Assembly (NCBI GenBank): GCA_030267565.1
Contig: BRXU01000006.1
Coordinates: 2,282,001-2,346,000, forward strand
Length of the DNA stretch: 64,000 nucleotides
DNA from: Pleodorina starrii
Lineage: Eukaryota; Chlorophyta; Chlorophyceae; Chlamydomonadales; Volvocaceae
Reading direction: 5' to 3'
Shown here piece by piece: positions 10,244 to 22,700 of this stretch. Positions within the stretch are counted from its first letter, which is position 1. Each line of letters begins with the position of its first letter. The notes under the pieces are model-generated. The model made no database searches, had not been told where the DNA came from, and saw only the letters and a list, made by a program, of their open reading frames with translations. Made by a program: the position numbers and the translations under genes.

Positions 10244-13200
10244 ATGGCGGCAATTGATGGGCGGGAGCAGCTGCACGCCTGGCGGCTGCACTTGCAGAAC
10301 AAACGGAAGCACAACGCCGCGCCCGCTGCTGCCATCGATGCCACCCAGACGGGCTGCGCCGCGGCGCTTCGCATCACCCTTCGCATCACCCTGTCAACCG
10401 CCTGGGCAAAGGTCCGTCCCGCTCTTTGCTCCAGCCGCGTCCCCAAATACATCCCGGCCCCCCACAGCCTGGCTAACCCGGCCCGCGCCGATGCCATTGC
10501 CCATCCCCACATCCCCCGCACCGCCACCCACCGCCCCGGGCGGCTACAATCTACTTTGCTGCGCAGGCCGTGTCCTTTTACCGGACCCGCCTGGACGCCA
10601 ACGACCGCAGCTGGTGGCTGTTTTCCCGGGAGCACCCGCTTCGGTCTGCCTGTCTGCGGCTGACTGGCCACCGCTGGTTCGGTCGGGCCGTGCTGGTGCT
10701 GGTGCTGGCCAGCTGTGCGGTGATGGCCCTGGACGACCCCGGCTGTACGGAGGCGTGCAAGCAGCAGGCCGTGCTAAACAAGGTGGGCCCCTGGGTGTGT
10801 GTATGTGTGGGTGGGTGGGTGTGGGTGGGTAGGGGTGGGTGGGTGGGTGGGTAGGGGTGGGTGTGGGTGGGTGGGTGGATGGGGGGGTTGGGAAGGGAAA
10901 GGAAGGGAATGGAAGGGGTAGGCCTGCAGGCCTGCAGCCAGCAAGGGCGGGAGCAGGACTGCAGGACGACAGGACGGCCTGGACTGCAGGACTGTAGGAC
11001 TGTTGGGGCAGTTGGGAAGTAAGCAGGGGGCATTACTGCAGGGAGGCAAGGGGGGGTGGGGCGGTGGGGTTCAGGGCCCAGCAGGGCGGCTACCAGCCGC
11101 GGAAGGCAGGTCGAAGCGAGGCGGGGCCGGGGCTGTTGGGCTTTTCCGGGCCAGCCCACCAGGCCACACCGCGCCACCCCTTCGCGGGACAGCAGGTCCT
11201 GGTTGCCGCTATTGGTTGCGAAGCCGCCGCCGCCTGCCGCCCGCCGCCACCACTGCCGCCACCCGATCGCCCTGCTTGGCACGAACCTGCAGGCTGGCTG
11301 GCTCCCGGGCTGCCGGGCTCCCGGGCTCCCGGGCAGGTGGCGGTTGGGCCCCGGGCCGCTGACTGCCGGTGCCGGCACTCTCGCCCTCCCCCTGCCCCGC
11401 GCTCTCCCCCTTCCTCCCCCCACTACCCTGCCCCCTCTTGTCCGCCCCGCCCCGCTTCCGCCCCGCTCCACCCCGTCCCGCTCCGTGTCGGCCGCCCGCT
11501 ACCCTCCCTGGATGTCCGCAGGTGGTGAGTGACCGTTGCCGCCGTACGTTGCGAGCCGCACAAAAAGGTACAAGGCCCCCTTTTGGGTCTCTCTGTCCGT
11601 GCCCGTTTGCACGTGCCTGTGCCCTTGTGTTCGTGCGCGGATTGGTGCACTCGGACAACCCGGACGTTGCACGGCAGCACCCCGGCCAGCACACACACAT
11701 ATTGCATCGCATGTTGCAGGACAGCCCCCCGGGTGAAGGACAGCCCCCCCGGCTGGCTGGCAGGAAACAGCGCCGCGAAAGGACGGAGAGCTTCGGAAGC
11801 GAGCGGCGGACAGACGGACGGACCCCGCGGATATACGTGCTAACCTTTGCCGCTTTGCCGGATGGGCTGCAAAGCCAAAACAATTTTTGTGGTGGTTTCT
11901 GCAGTGGGGTAGGGCTTTTCCGACCTATCGTTAGGAGGACGGAATTAGCGCCAAGCGGTGGTGCCAGCGGTGGCCTTCTTTCGCGCACTGCGGCGGCGAT
12001 GACCTACCGACCTGCCGACCTGCCGACCTACTTACCTACCTGCCAGGGCGGAAGGAAAGGAAAGCGCAGCCCCCCAGACCGGGGGAGTGGGCTAAGCGGA
12101 ATGGCGCTGGAGGGAGGGGGCGGCGGGTGGTGGGTGCGTGGCTGGGTTGTGCGCTCTGCGCTTTGTGGGGTTGCGCCGCAACCGCTGCGGGCGGGGGTGA
12201 GGGCGGGGGTGAGGGCGGGGGTGAGGGCGGGGGTGAGGGCGGGGGTGAGGGCGGGGGTGAGGGCGGGGGTGAGGGCGGGGGAGGAGGGCGGGGGAGGAAG
12301 GCAGGAGGGAGTGTGTTGGCGGCGGTGCTGCCTGCCTGCTTCCCTTCCCCTCCCCGGTCCCCGCGTGGCCCTCCGCCCTGCAGGGCCCGCCGCGCCGCCC
12401 CGCGCGAACCAGCCGCGCAGCCGGGTCCCAGGCAGGAGGCGGCGCAGGGCCGGGCGAGGCGAGGGGCAACGGCGCTGCGTCAGCCTGGCCCCCCTCCCCC
12501 GGAAAGCTGGCAGGCAGCTGGGCAGGGCAGAGCAGAGAAGGCCAGGGCAGGCTGGGCAGGGCAGAGCAGAGAAGGCCAGGGCAGGCTGGGCAGGGCAGAG
12601 CAGAGAAGGCCAGGGCAGGCTGGGCAGGGCAGAGCAGAGAAGGCCAGGGCAGGCTGGGCAGGGCAGGGCAGAGAAGGGCAGGGCAGGCTGGCGCGGCTTT
12701 GGCGGTCACGCAAGCGCCGCCTCCGTGCGCGCATTCCTCTCTCCAGGTTACACCCCGCCCCACCCCCCACCCCCTCCTCCCCTTCGGCCCCCTCCCCTCT
12801 CCTCCCCTCACCCACCCACTCACCCACCCACCCTCACTCTCCCCCGGGTCCGTTCGCCAACGCCGTCTCCGTCTCCGCTGCGATATCTTCTTTTTACCCC
12901 CCCCCCCGCTCCGGCCTATACGTGGATGACCCCCCCCAGGCCTCCACCGTCCTAGACCTCTTCTTCCTGTCCTCCTTCACTGTCGAAATCCTGCTCAAAG
13001 CCACCGCCTCCAATCTGGCTCTGGGCCCGGGTGCCTTCCTCAAGAGTGGCTGGAACTGGATCGACCTGGTGGCCACTGCTGCCGGCTTGCTGCGATACGT
13101 GCCGCTGGGGGACGGTGGCGGAGGCGGAGGGGCGGGTGGGGGGGTGTCGGGGGTGGGGGCCCTGCGGGCGCTGAGGCCGCTGAGGGCACTCACCGCGATA

Positions 13201-13701
13201 CCAGGTAGGCGGTGTGGGTGGGGTGGGTGGGGGGATGGATTTGGGGGGGCGGTGGGGGGGCGGTGGGTTGGGGGGGGAGGGGGGTAGAGGTGAGGGTGGG
13301 AAGGGGGAGTGTGGAGGGGTGTGTGTGTGCGCGGGTGGGGGAGGGTTGGGGTTAAGAAGGACGATAAGAAAGACCCCGCCCCGCCCCCACGCCCTGGCGG
13401 CTGCACCAGCAGTGTTGGCATACACAACCCCCAACCCCACTCGCCCCCACTCGCCCCCACATATACGGTACCGTGATCCCCCCCAATTTCTCCCAATCTA
13501 TCACCCCCTCCCCCCCCCAAAAAAAAACCCGCAGGCCTGCGCATGCTCGTGGCGACCCTTCTTGAGGCCCTTCCTCTGCTGCTGGATGTCATCCTGCTGC
13601 TCACATGGGTGTTCTTCGTGTTCGGCATTGTGGCGCTCAACCTGTTCATGGGCAAGATGCACCGGAGATGTGTGGTGGTGGGGGGGGAGGATGCGGACAG
13701 C

Positions 13702-13733
<32 letters not shown>

Positions 13734-16700
13734 CTTGGGCGGCGTCTGGGTGAATGGCAGTGGTGGTGGTGGCGGCGGCGGCGGCGATGATGCGGCTGCG
13801 GGGGCGGCGATGCAGTGGCAGTGGCCGTTGGTTGAGGGGCTGGAGAACACGCCGTGTGCTGCGGGCGGGCCGGGGCTGTTCAAGTGTCCCCAGAGTGAGT
13901 GGGGGGAAGGGGGGGGTGGGGGTGGGGGAGGGTGGGGGTGGGGTCCCCAGAGTGAGTGGGGGGAAGGGGGGGGTGGGGGTGGGGGCGGGTGGGGGCGGGT
14001 GGGGTCTGGGGTGGGGTGGGGCAGAGGCGAGGGGAGGAGAGGCGAGGGGAGGAGGGGAGAGATGGGGTTGCAGAGAAGGTACCAGGCGGCTCCAAGGGGC
14101 CAGGCAAGCTGGACTGGCGAGATGATGCGGGGGAGAGGAGGGAGGAGGACAGGAGGATGGGAAAACCATACTCCACCGCGGCTTCGAAGTCCCCCACCAA
14201 ATGAATGTCCGTGGCAAATCGCACGCAGATTACAACCCTCAATTCACACCCATACCACCACCTCCTCAACCCACTGTTTCAGTCGATCCGACGCCTCTCC
14301 CACGCAAACCCACCCCTGCGCCCCGCCCCCTCCAACCCACTCCAGCCCACCCACCATCCCAACCCACCAACCCAACCCAACCCGAAAACCTCAACCCCAA
14401 CCCGCCCGCCAGATTCCACGTGCGTCGATGTCAACACCAACCCCGACTTCGGATTTACCTCCTTCGACAACTTCGGCGCCGCCGCCTTTGCGCTGTTCCA
14501 GATGCTGACACTGGACGGTTGGACGAGCAACCTGCTGTACCCGCTCATGGGCGCCGTGGGGCCGTACACCCCGCTGCCGTACTTTCTGCTGCTGGTCCTT
14601 TTCGGCGCCTTCTTTGCAATGCAGCTGCTGGTGGCCATCCTCAGCACCAAATTCGCGCAGCTTAGCGCGCAGGTAGTTGGTTGGTTGGGATTGGTTGGTT
14701 GGTCGGTTGGTTGGTTGGTTGGGGTTGCTTGGTTAGTTGGTAGGATGGGTGTGGGTATGGGTATGTGTGGGCGGGTGTGTGTATGTGTTTGTGTGCGGGG
14801 GCGAGACGTGTCCATCCGTGCGGTCCCTCCCTCCGCCCCCCACCCACCCACCCCGGTGTGTGTGTTACCCGCCCGAAACTTGGCCCCCCGTTCGGCAAGC
14901 CCACCCCGCCTCTCTCCCCCGCCGCTCCTGCCTAAACGCCTCCCAACCCCACTCCCCCAACCCCCACTCCCCCACCCCCCACCCCCCCACCCCGATGGCT
15001 GCAGCGTCCCCAAAAGAAGAAACGGAGGAGGCGGCGGCGGAGGCGTGAGACCCACACCCCGCCCGACACCACCGACGAAGAGGACGCGGAGGAGGAGGAG
15101 GAGGAGGAGGAGGGGGACCAGGAGGAGGGGGAGGGGTGCCAGGACCAGGATCAGGGGCAGGTGGACTGGGGCGAGGAGGGCGAGGAGGGCGAGGAGCCGC
15201 GTCCGCATCCTGGGCGGCTGCAGGCGCAGCGACGGCGGCGGCGGCGGCGTCCCCCTCCCCCGCTGCTGACCCGGCTTCGTCGGTGGTTTCGGCGCATCAG
15301 GTTCCGACTGCGGCGGAGGTACCTTCAGCCGCTGCGGAGGAGGGACCTGCCGGGTTGGAGGGCCGTGTAAGCTGCCGGGTATTGGGGGGCCGGGGGGGGA
15401 GAGAGGGGGGAAGAGGGGGGAAGAGAGGAGGGGAAGATAGAGGAGGGACTTGGGTTGGGGGCGGGGGTGTGTGGATGTGTGTGGGTGTGTGTTAATACCC
15501 CCTGATATCCTGGGGAAGGGGCGTGGAGAGGGAATCCGGGGAGGGGGAACCGGGGGGGGGGGAGGAAATCGTAGGGTGAAGCGGGATAGAGGGTGTATGC
15601 ATAGGGGGCTGCGCTGGAGAATGGGGGGTTATCCACGTATAGGCCGGAGCCCGTGAACGGTATGAAATCAGAAAAGTCCTTCCTGTCTGCAAAAGAAAAA
15701 CGAGGTAAACTTGCAAGCAGCAAGGGCGTTACATACAAACCGAGAAATTGAGGAGGGGAGGGGGACGGGGAAGGGATGGATGTGGCCGCGTGGTGTGTTT
15801 GCCGTACAGATGTCGCCCGTGGCAACCCTCCCTCCTTCCTCCCCGTCCGCCGTTCCCCACCCGGCTCCCCATCCCGCCCCCCCCCCCAGCCTCCCCGCCC
15901 CACCGATCTCCCCCGCCTGCCGTACCGTGCCGTACTCCACAGTTTCTGGGACGTGTCGTACAGCTTATGGTTCAACAACTTCATGATCGCCGTCATCCTG
16001 GCCAACACGGTCACGCTGGCCATGGAGTACGACGGAATGAGTCTGTCGTACGCCCGGGGGCTTCAGGTCGCCAGCCTGGGTGGGTCCCTGGGAGGACGGG
16101 TGGCGGGGCTGTGGGTGTGTGTATGTGTCTGTGTTGGGGGGGGGGGCAGGGGAGAGAGGCGCATCTTTTTCCTTTCCCCTCCCCCCCCCCGCATCCCCCC
16201 CCCTAGCCTATACGTGGATTGCCCCCCTCCCTCCCTCCCTCCACCTCCTCCACCTCCCTTCCCTGTTGCCGCAGTCCTGACCTCCTCCTTCCTGTTTGAG
16301 TTCGTCCTCAAGCACCTGGGGCTGGGGCTGGTGGGCTACTGGCGACAGCCCTGGCACTGGCTGGAGGGGGCCGTAGTGGGGGCGAGTGTGGGGGAGCTGG
16401 TGCTGATGTACGGGGGGGCGCAGGGGGGGGAGGGGAGTCAGGGGGGCGGAGGAGGTGGAGGGGGCAGTGGCGGCTCGCAGGTGCTGCGGGCGCTTCGGGT
16501 GTTGCGGCTGCTGCGGTCGCTGCGGCTGCTGGCGCGAGTGGAGGGTTTGCGGAAGCTGATGCGGCTGGTTCTCAAGGTGGGTTTGGGGCGGAGGGGGAGG
16601 GTGGGGGTGGGAGGGGTGGGAGGGTAAAAAGAAGATACCGCAGCGGAGATGGAGACGGAGACGGCGTTGGCGAACGGACCCGGAACCCAGCAATACTTAC

Positions 16701-19700
16701 CAAACATACCTGTAACCTTACCAAGACGAGAGGCACAGCGGAGGGTGGGGGGTTACATGCCCAGTCATGCTCTTTCCCACCCACCCACCCATCAAGTACC
16801 GGTACCAATTTCGCACTGCACATATATCGGTACCCCTCCCCCCAATCCCACCTTCCTCCCTTCCCGCCTTCCTCTCCCCCACGTGCCTCGACCCCACCCT
16901 CTCCCATTGTACCTCCTCCCCGCGCCTCCCCCTAAAACCTCCCCCAAACCCCCCCCCATCCCCCCAAACACACCCCCCACCCCCCCCACCACCCAGGGCT
17001 TCGCTGCCCTCAAGGACTTTATGTTGCTGCTGTTGCTCTTCATCTTTATCTTCTCAGTGCTGGGTTTGCAGCAATTTGGTGGTTCGCCGTACTTTGCTCC
17101 GAACCCCAACGGGGTGGGTTTCGCCGCCTCCTTCGACACGCTGTGGCAGTCGGGTTACAGCGTGTTCCAATTGCTGACGGGTGAGTGATGGGGGGAGGGG
17201 AGGGGGGGAAGGGAGGGGGGTGGTAAGGGGGGTTTGAAGGATGCAACAATGAAACAATGAAACAAGAAGCCCTGTGGACGTTGTAGTGCCGCAATCCTGA
17301 TCAGGCCGAACCCTGGGCCCACACCCCAAAACACCCATACCCAAACCCAAACCCAAACCCAAACCCAAACCCAAACCCAAACCCAAACCCAAACCCAAAC
17401 CCAAACCCAAACCCAAACCCAAACCCAAACCCAAACCCAAACCCAAACCCAAACCCAAACCCAAACCCAAACCCAAACCCAAACCCAAACCCAAACCCAC
17501 CGATCGTCCCCTCCCCCTCTCCCCCCTCCCCCTCTCTTCCCCCGGGTTCTCCTCAGCTGACAATTGGGTGGTTACCAGCTGGGGCGGCATGAGGGCCCGC
17601 GGACCCGCTGCCGCGCTGTACTTCGTGGCCTGGATCATCTTGGGCAACTTTGTGCTCATGACCCTCTTCCTGGCAATACTCATCACCAACTTCCAGGTAG
17701 GGGTGGAGGCGGGGAGGTGGGGGTGTGGTGGGGGGTGGGGGGATGGTGGTGGTGGGGGGGGTTCAGGGTTTTAGGGTTTCTCTTCGCGGCTGGGTGTACT
17801 CCCTCATCTTGTTGCCCCCAACCCAACCTCGAAAAAAAACGCCTTGCCGTTTGCTTGCCGCTTGCTCTTTTCCCTTGATCTTGATCTTGATCTTTCAGAG
17901 CGACGACGACGACGATGACGGCGGGAGGAAGCGGCGCCGTGACCCGGACGAGGCGGGGGAGGGGCCGGGGCAGGCGGAGGGGCAGGTGCAGGTGGACGAG
18001 GTGGATTCGCTGCTGGGCAGCAACCCCCCCTTCGGCCCCCCCGGGGAGGACCGCTCCACTGGTGGGGGGGGAAGCAGTGAGGGGGGTGAGGGCGGCGGCG
18101 GAGGGGGAGGAGGGGGAGGAGGGGGAGGAGGGGGAGGAGGGGGAGGAGGAGGGGCAGGGAGACCTGGAGGCGGGGGCGGGGGCGGTGGTGGTGAGGCGCT
18201 TCGTAATGCGCTGCAGGCGCGTATCGCCCGGCGCACCGACCCCGCGGCGGTGCTTCGACTGAAGAAGTGGATGGTGCTGGTGGGGTACCACCACGGCATG
18301 ATGCAACATGAGGTGCGTGGGGGGCGTGTGTGTGCGTGTGTATGTGTGTGTATGTGGGGGCGGGGGGGAGGTGGGGGAGAGGAGATGGGGTTTGGGGGAG
18401 GGGGAGGGGGTCGCTTGGGGGGGGGGGGTTGTGTGTGCGTGGGGTAGGGGATGCGGAAAGTGGTGTATCTGCGTGTGTATTTGTGTGTCTTGTGTGTCCT
18501 TCCACCCCCCACCCCCGCCCCCGCCAACCCCTTGCGCCCCCCCTCTCTCCTTGCAGAAGGAGGACATCGTTCAGCGGATGGACGCACTGTACGACATCGA
18601 GCCCGACGTGTTTGCCCCTGGAGCCCAGCCCTCCATCCTAGACCCGGACGACCTCCTCGCGCGCGTCCTGGATCAGGCGGCGCCCGAACTCGACTCCGAC
18701 CCACGGGTCGGCAGCGGCACCGGCGGCACCGACCAGCACTCGCCGCTCCTCGCCACCGCCACCGCCTCGCTCCCTGGCGGCGGCGGCGGCGGCGACGGCC
18801 TGGGCGGCCCCGCCGCCGCCGCGCGCGCGACGCTCAGACGCGCCAGTGTGTCGCTCAAGATGACGCTGGCGCGGCTCGGCGGCGGCATCGGCGGCGGCGG
18901 CGGCGGCGCCGCCGCCGCCGCCGCCAGCGGCCATTTCCACAGCCATGCGCCTCACCTGCACAACAGCCTCCCAGATGCCAATGCCAGCAACGTCGGTGAT
19001 ACAATGTGCTCCATTGGGATCGCATTGGGAGCCGACCCGGGCTTCACCTCCGCCGGCGCCTCCGCGCCGTCCAACATCGTGGGCGGCGGCGGCGGCGGTG
19101 GCGGCGCCGCCGCCGCCGCCAGCCGACCCATCCTCATCTGGGCCGGCGTCGGCGGCGGCAAGCGGTCCTCGGTGGGCGGCATGACGGGCGCGGCGGTGCT
19201 TGGGGCGGGGAAGAGCCTAAAGAAGTTGTTTGCGGGCGGATTCACGACGGCATTCGGCGGCGGTAGTGGTGGTGGTGCGGATTGGGGGCAGCGGGGGCTG
19301 GGCCGGCGGTCGGCGCCTCTCGCGGCCAGGGAGGCGGCGGCTGGCGGAGGCGGCGGCGCGGAGGCGGCGCCGCAAGCCCCGGGGCTGGGCCAGGCGGGGG
19401 CGGCGGCGGCGGGTATGAAGGGCTCGCGGCGCACGGTGACGGGGACTATATGGCCTTCGGCGACGGCGGCGGCGGCGGGACAGCGAGAACCCGGGGTAAG
19501 GGCGGACGTGTGTGTGTGTATTTGGGCGGTGGGGGTGAGAAGGAAGGTATAAGGCGGGAAGGGGCGGTGGGTCTGGTCTCGCTCGCTCTCGCTTATAAAA
19601 TTATAAGGGTGAAGATAAGGGAGCGAATACAGGGCCGAAGGAGGACGGGCCCCGCGCCGTGTCGGGCCGCTTCCCTCAATTGGGACCTGCATTGCCTTTC

Positions 19701-22700
19701 CCGCCTTCAGGCGACGGCGACGGCGACGGCCGCCCCTCACGGCCGTCGGACCCTCAGCCGCCACCGCAGCGCCGTGGTGCGACGAGGCGACGGCGGCGGC
19801 GGCGGAGCCGCCGCCGCCGCCGCCGGTGCCTCCGCCGGCGGTCGGCCTCCGCCGCCTCCGCCGCCGCTCATCATCACGGTGCCCACCCCCCAACGTCCTC
19901 TGGCGCCGTCGCTTCCCGCCAGCGTGGCTGCGGCCATCGCCGCCATGCGCAACTCCGCGGCATGGGCAGGAGGCCGCCTCAGCGACACAGGCATCATCGG
20001 CGGCCTGGCGGCGGCGGCGGCGGCGGCGGCAGCGGCGACGCCTGGCGGCGGCGGCGGCGGCGGCGCGGGTTTGGATCTGGACCTGGATCTGGAGAGCGCC
20101 GCCGCGGCGGCGCTGGCGCGGGCCGGGGCGGCGGCGCCGGCGCCGGCACCTCTTGGCCGCCAGCGTGGCGGCGGCACGGGGGATGAGGACGAGGAGGAAG
20201 AGGATGGGGGGGAGGAGGAGGAGGAGGGGGAGGAGGGGGAGGAGGAGGGGCGGGCGACTCCGAACACGCGGCGTCAGGCGTTCATGGACCACTGGCATCG
20301 ATGGTTCGACGACGTGGATACGGCACAGGCGTCGGGGCCGCCGCCGCCGCCGCTGTCGTACGCCCCCACGCGGGCGCACTCGCTGGAGATCGGGCCGCCG
20401 TCGCCGCCGTCGCCGTCCGCGGCCGCTGCTGCTGCTGCGGCGGCGGCGGCGGCGGTGAGACCCGTGACGGCGGGGCCGCTGGGCCAGAGGCACGGTGCCG
20501 GTGGCGGAAGGCGGGCGGAGGGGCTGGACGACGATGGGGAGTCGTACTCGGGGCTGGGGGCCGGCGGCGGCGGTGGGGGCGGCGGCGGCGGTGCCATTCG
20601 CGATTTGGAGGCGGTACTGGCGGCGAGCCTGGCGGAGGCCAGGCTGGCGGCAGCGGAGGCGGAGGCGGCGGCAGCGGTGGCGGCGGGCCGTACGGGGGAG
20701 AGAGATGGGCAGCGGCGGCGCGCGAGGCCGCCACCGACGGCGGCGAATGGGGCAGTCCGACGTCGTGCGCCGGGGGCTACGGCCGAGGAGGCTTCCGCGG
20801 CGGCGGCGGCGGCGGCGGCGGCGGCGTGGGATGCGCCCTCCACGCCCCACGACGCGGGCGACGAGGTGTCCCGTGGGTCGCGCAGCTGCTCCCTCCAAGA
20901 CGGCGGCGACGACGGCGGCGCCGCCGCCGCCGCCGCGTCGCCGCAGCTGCACACCCCCGACGGCGTCGTCGAGCGCGCGGCGTCCGTCCGCGCCGCCGCC
21001 GCCGCGTCGGCCCTGGCGGCGCCCGCCTCCTACCAGCTAGGGGCCGACTCGTTCGGCTCGACGGTCGTGACCTCATCGGCGCTTGAGGCGGTGATGGCGG
21101 CGACGGAGGCGGCGGCGGAGGCGGCCCCGGCCCCGACTTTGCAGCGCAGCGGCGTGGACGGCGCAGGCACAGACACCACGGAGCCTGCAGCAGCTGCGGC
21201 CGCTGAGGGGGAGCGGCCGGCAGGAGTGCAGCCGCTGGTCTCGCCCCTCGTCAGCCGGGCTGCTACGCCGGCGCCGGCGCCGCCGCCGCCTCCAGCCGCC
21301 GCCGCCGCCGCCGTTGCTGCAGCGGGCGGGTCCGGTGCGTCCGTTGGGTCAGGTTCGGGGTCCTGGGCGGCCTCTCAGCTTCCGGTGCCGGTGCCGGTGC
21401 CGGTGGCCGTCTCGACGTCGTCGTTTCGGCTGGGGGGCGGAAGGGAGGCAGCGGGCTGGCAGGGCAACCAGCAGCCGCCCCGGTGGCGCCAGCACCAGTA
21501 CCGCCACCACCAACAGCAGCAGCACCACCAACAGCAGTACCAGCACCACCCCCGAGGACAACAGGATCAGCAGCAGCGGGATCTGAATGAGCGCCAAACT
21601 CGGGATGATGATGACGAAGATTATCAGACGGAGCAGCAACAGGTCGACCACCACTACCGGTATAACCACCCCCACCACCCCCACCATGACCTCCTCCTCC
21701 GAGCCCAAGGCCAAGCCCAAGCCCCGGCCCCAGCCCCGGGCCCCCACCTCCCCCAGCGCCGCTTCCTGGAAGCCCAGATCGTCCACCTGAACGAACTAGG
21801 TCACAACCACCACAACCACCACAACCACCACAACCACCACCTCTACAACCACGATGAAGAGCGACGGCAGGAGCCGTACTTATACCCGCACGCCCACCAC
21901 GCCCACCCTGCCCACCGCTACGCACCGCCCCTCGCCACCAGCGGCGCCGGGCAGGGCCGCCCCAGCCTCACTTCCTCCGGCCTCCTGGACCTCGACGCAC
22001 CGCCGGGCTCCTCCTCCTCCTGCCGCCCCTCTCGCTCCGTCGCCGAGCTGGCGTCGCTGCGGCTCTGGCGCACCAACGCCGGCGCCAGCAGCAACAGCGG
22101 CGCAGCCGCGGCCGCCGCGGCCGTTGGAAGCGGCGTCGGCAGCGGCGCCGGCGGCGTCGGCGGCAGCACCGCCCGTCTGTACCAGCAGCTCATGGCGACG
22201 GCGTCGCTCCGCCGCCGCAGCGGCCAAGATCGTACCCTGGCCGGCGGCACTGAGGACGCGTCGCTGCGGCCCCGCCTGCTGACGCGACAACAACAGCACC
22301 AGCAGCCGCGGGGCCGTGGCGGCGGCGACGGCGACGGCGACGGCAACGGCGACGGCGGCTATTTTGACGGCGGCGGCGGCGACGGCGCCGTCGACTCCGG
22401 TCCCATCAGCTGTCTAAGCGATAGCAGCCCCAACGAGGGCATCTGGAGTGGGAACCTGGGGGCGGAGGGGCAGGGGCGGCGGGGAGGCGGCAGGGGCGGC
22501 GGCGGCGACGGCGGCGGCGGTGGCTTGCCGCAGCCGAGCGGAGCTGTCCCGGCTCCGCCGCACCGCCATCACCACAACCGCCACCGCTACCCAAGCCAGC
22601 AGCAGCAACAGGGCCAAGCGGCGGCGCTGGCGGCGGCGGCGGCGTCGCGGCGTGCGTTTCCAATGCCCGGGGACGGCGGCGGCGCAGCGGCCAGCGCGTC

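Larger units (their letters stand above)
10783..12939 (+). other. Long channel intron 2, packed with tandem repeats
   Basis: This is the intron between domain I S1 and S2 (donor GTGGGC, acceptor CCCCAG). It starts with GGGT-type repeats, then carries short CTGCAGGAC-like repeats (10925-11005), a 12-base tandem array (12190-12284), a 34-base tandem array (12516-12690) and a copy of dispersed repeat family 1 (12846-12900) beside a family 2 fragment (12909-12931). The long frames on both strands inside it have no recognisable domains. Confidence 0.6.
10567..14672 (+). other. Channel domain I (S1-S6 and pore)
   Basis: S1 reads [19 protein letters not shown] and S2 reads [18 protein letters not shown]3 follows [17 protein letters not shown], and S4 is [20 protein letters not shown] with only three regularly spaced Arg. 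S5 is [21 protein letters not shown] Gly/Ala-rich extracellular turret (about 13670-13890) precedes the pore loop [14 protein letters not shown], whose filter residue is Asp. S6 is [21 protein letters not shown] 2.2 kb intron (10783-12939) separates S1 from S2. Confidence 0.85.
15943..17696 (+). other. Channel domain II (S1-S6 and pore)
   Basis: S1 is [19 protein letters not shown] and S2 is [19 protein letters not shown]3 lies around [19 protein letters not shown]4 ([20 protein letters not shown]) has the longest run of regularly spaced Arg of the four domains. S5 is [20 protein letters not shown]. The pore loop is split by an intron (17181-17556) and reads [16 protein letters not shown] after splicing, so the filter residue is Asp. 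S6 is [20 protein letters not shown]. Confidence 0.85.

Noticed and set aside
9250..10253. Possible minus-strand exons, including a short ATG-to-TAA frame at about 9931-9870
   Set aside because: Individual frames look mildly coding, but no chain of donors, acceptors and phases links them, and no family was recognised.
17334..17499. Interpretation of the (CCCAAA)n run as a telomere remnant
   Set aside because: Volvocine telomeres use TTTTAGGG. This hexamer differs in sequence and sits inside a channel intron between coding exons, so a simple microsatellite is the better reading.
18952..20952. A 666-codon minus-strand frame inside the channel linker region
   Set aside because: It is Arg/Ala/Pro-rich in the way expected of the antisense of GGC/GCC runs, has no domain, and lies opposite a plus-strand exon that splices in phase on both sides.
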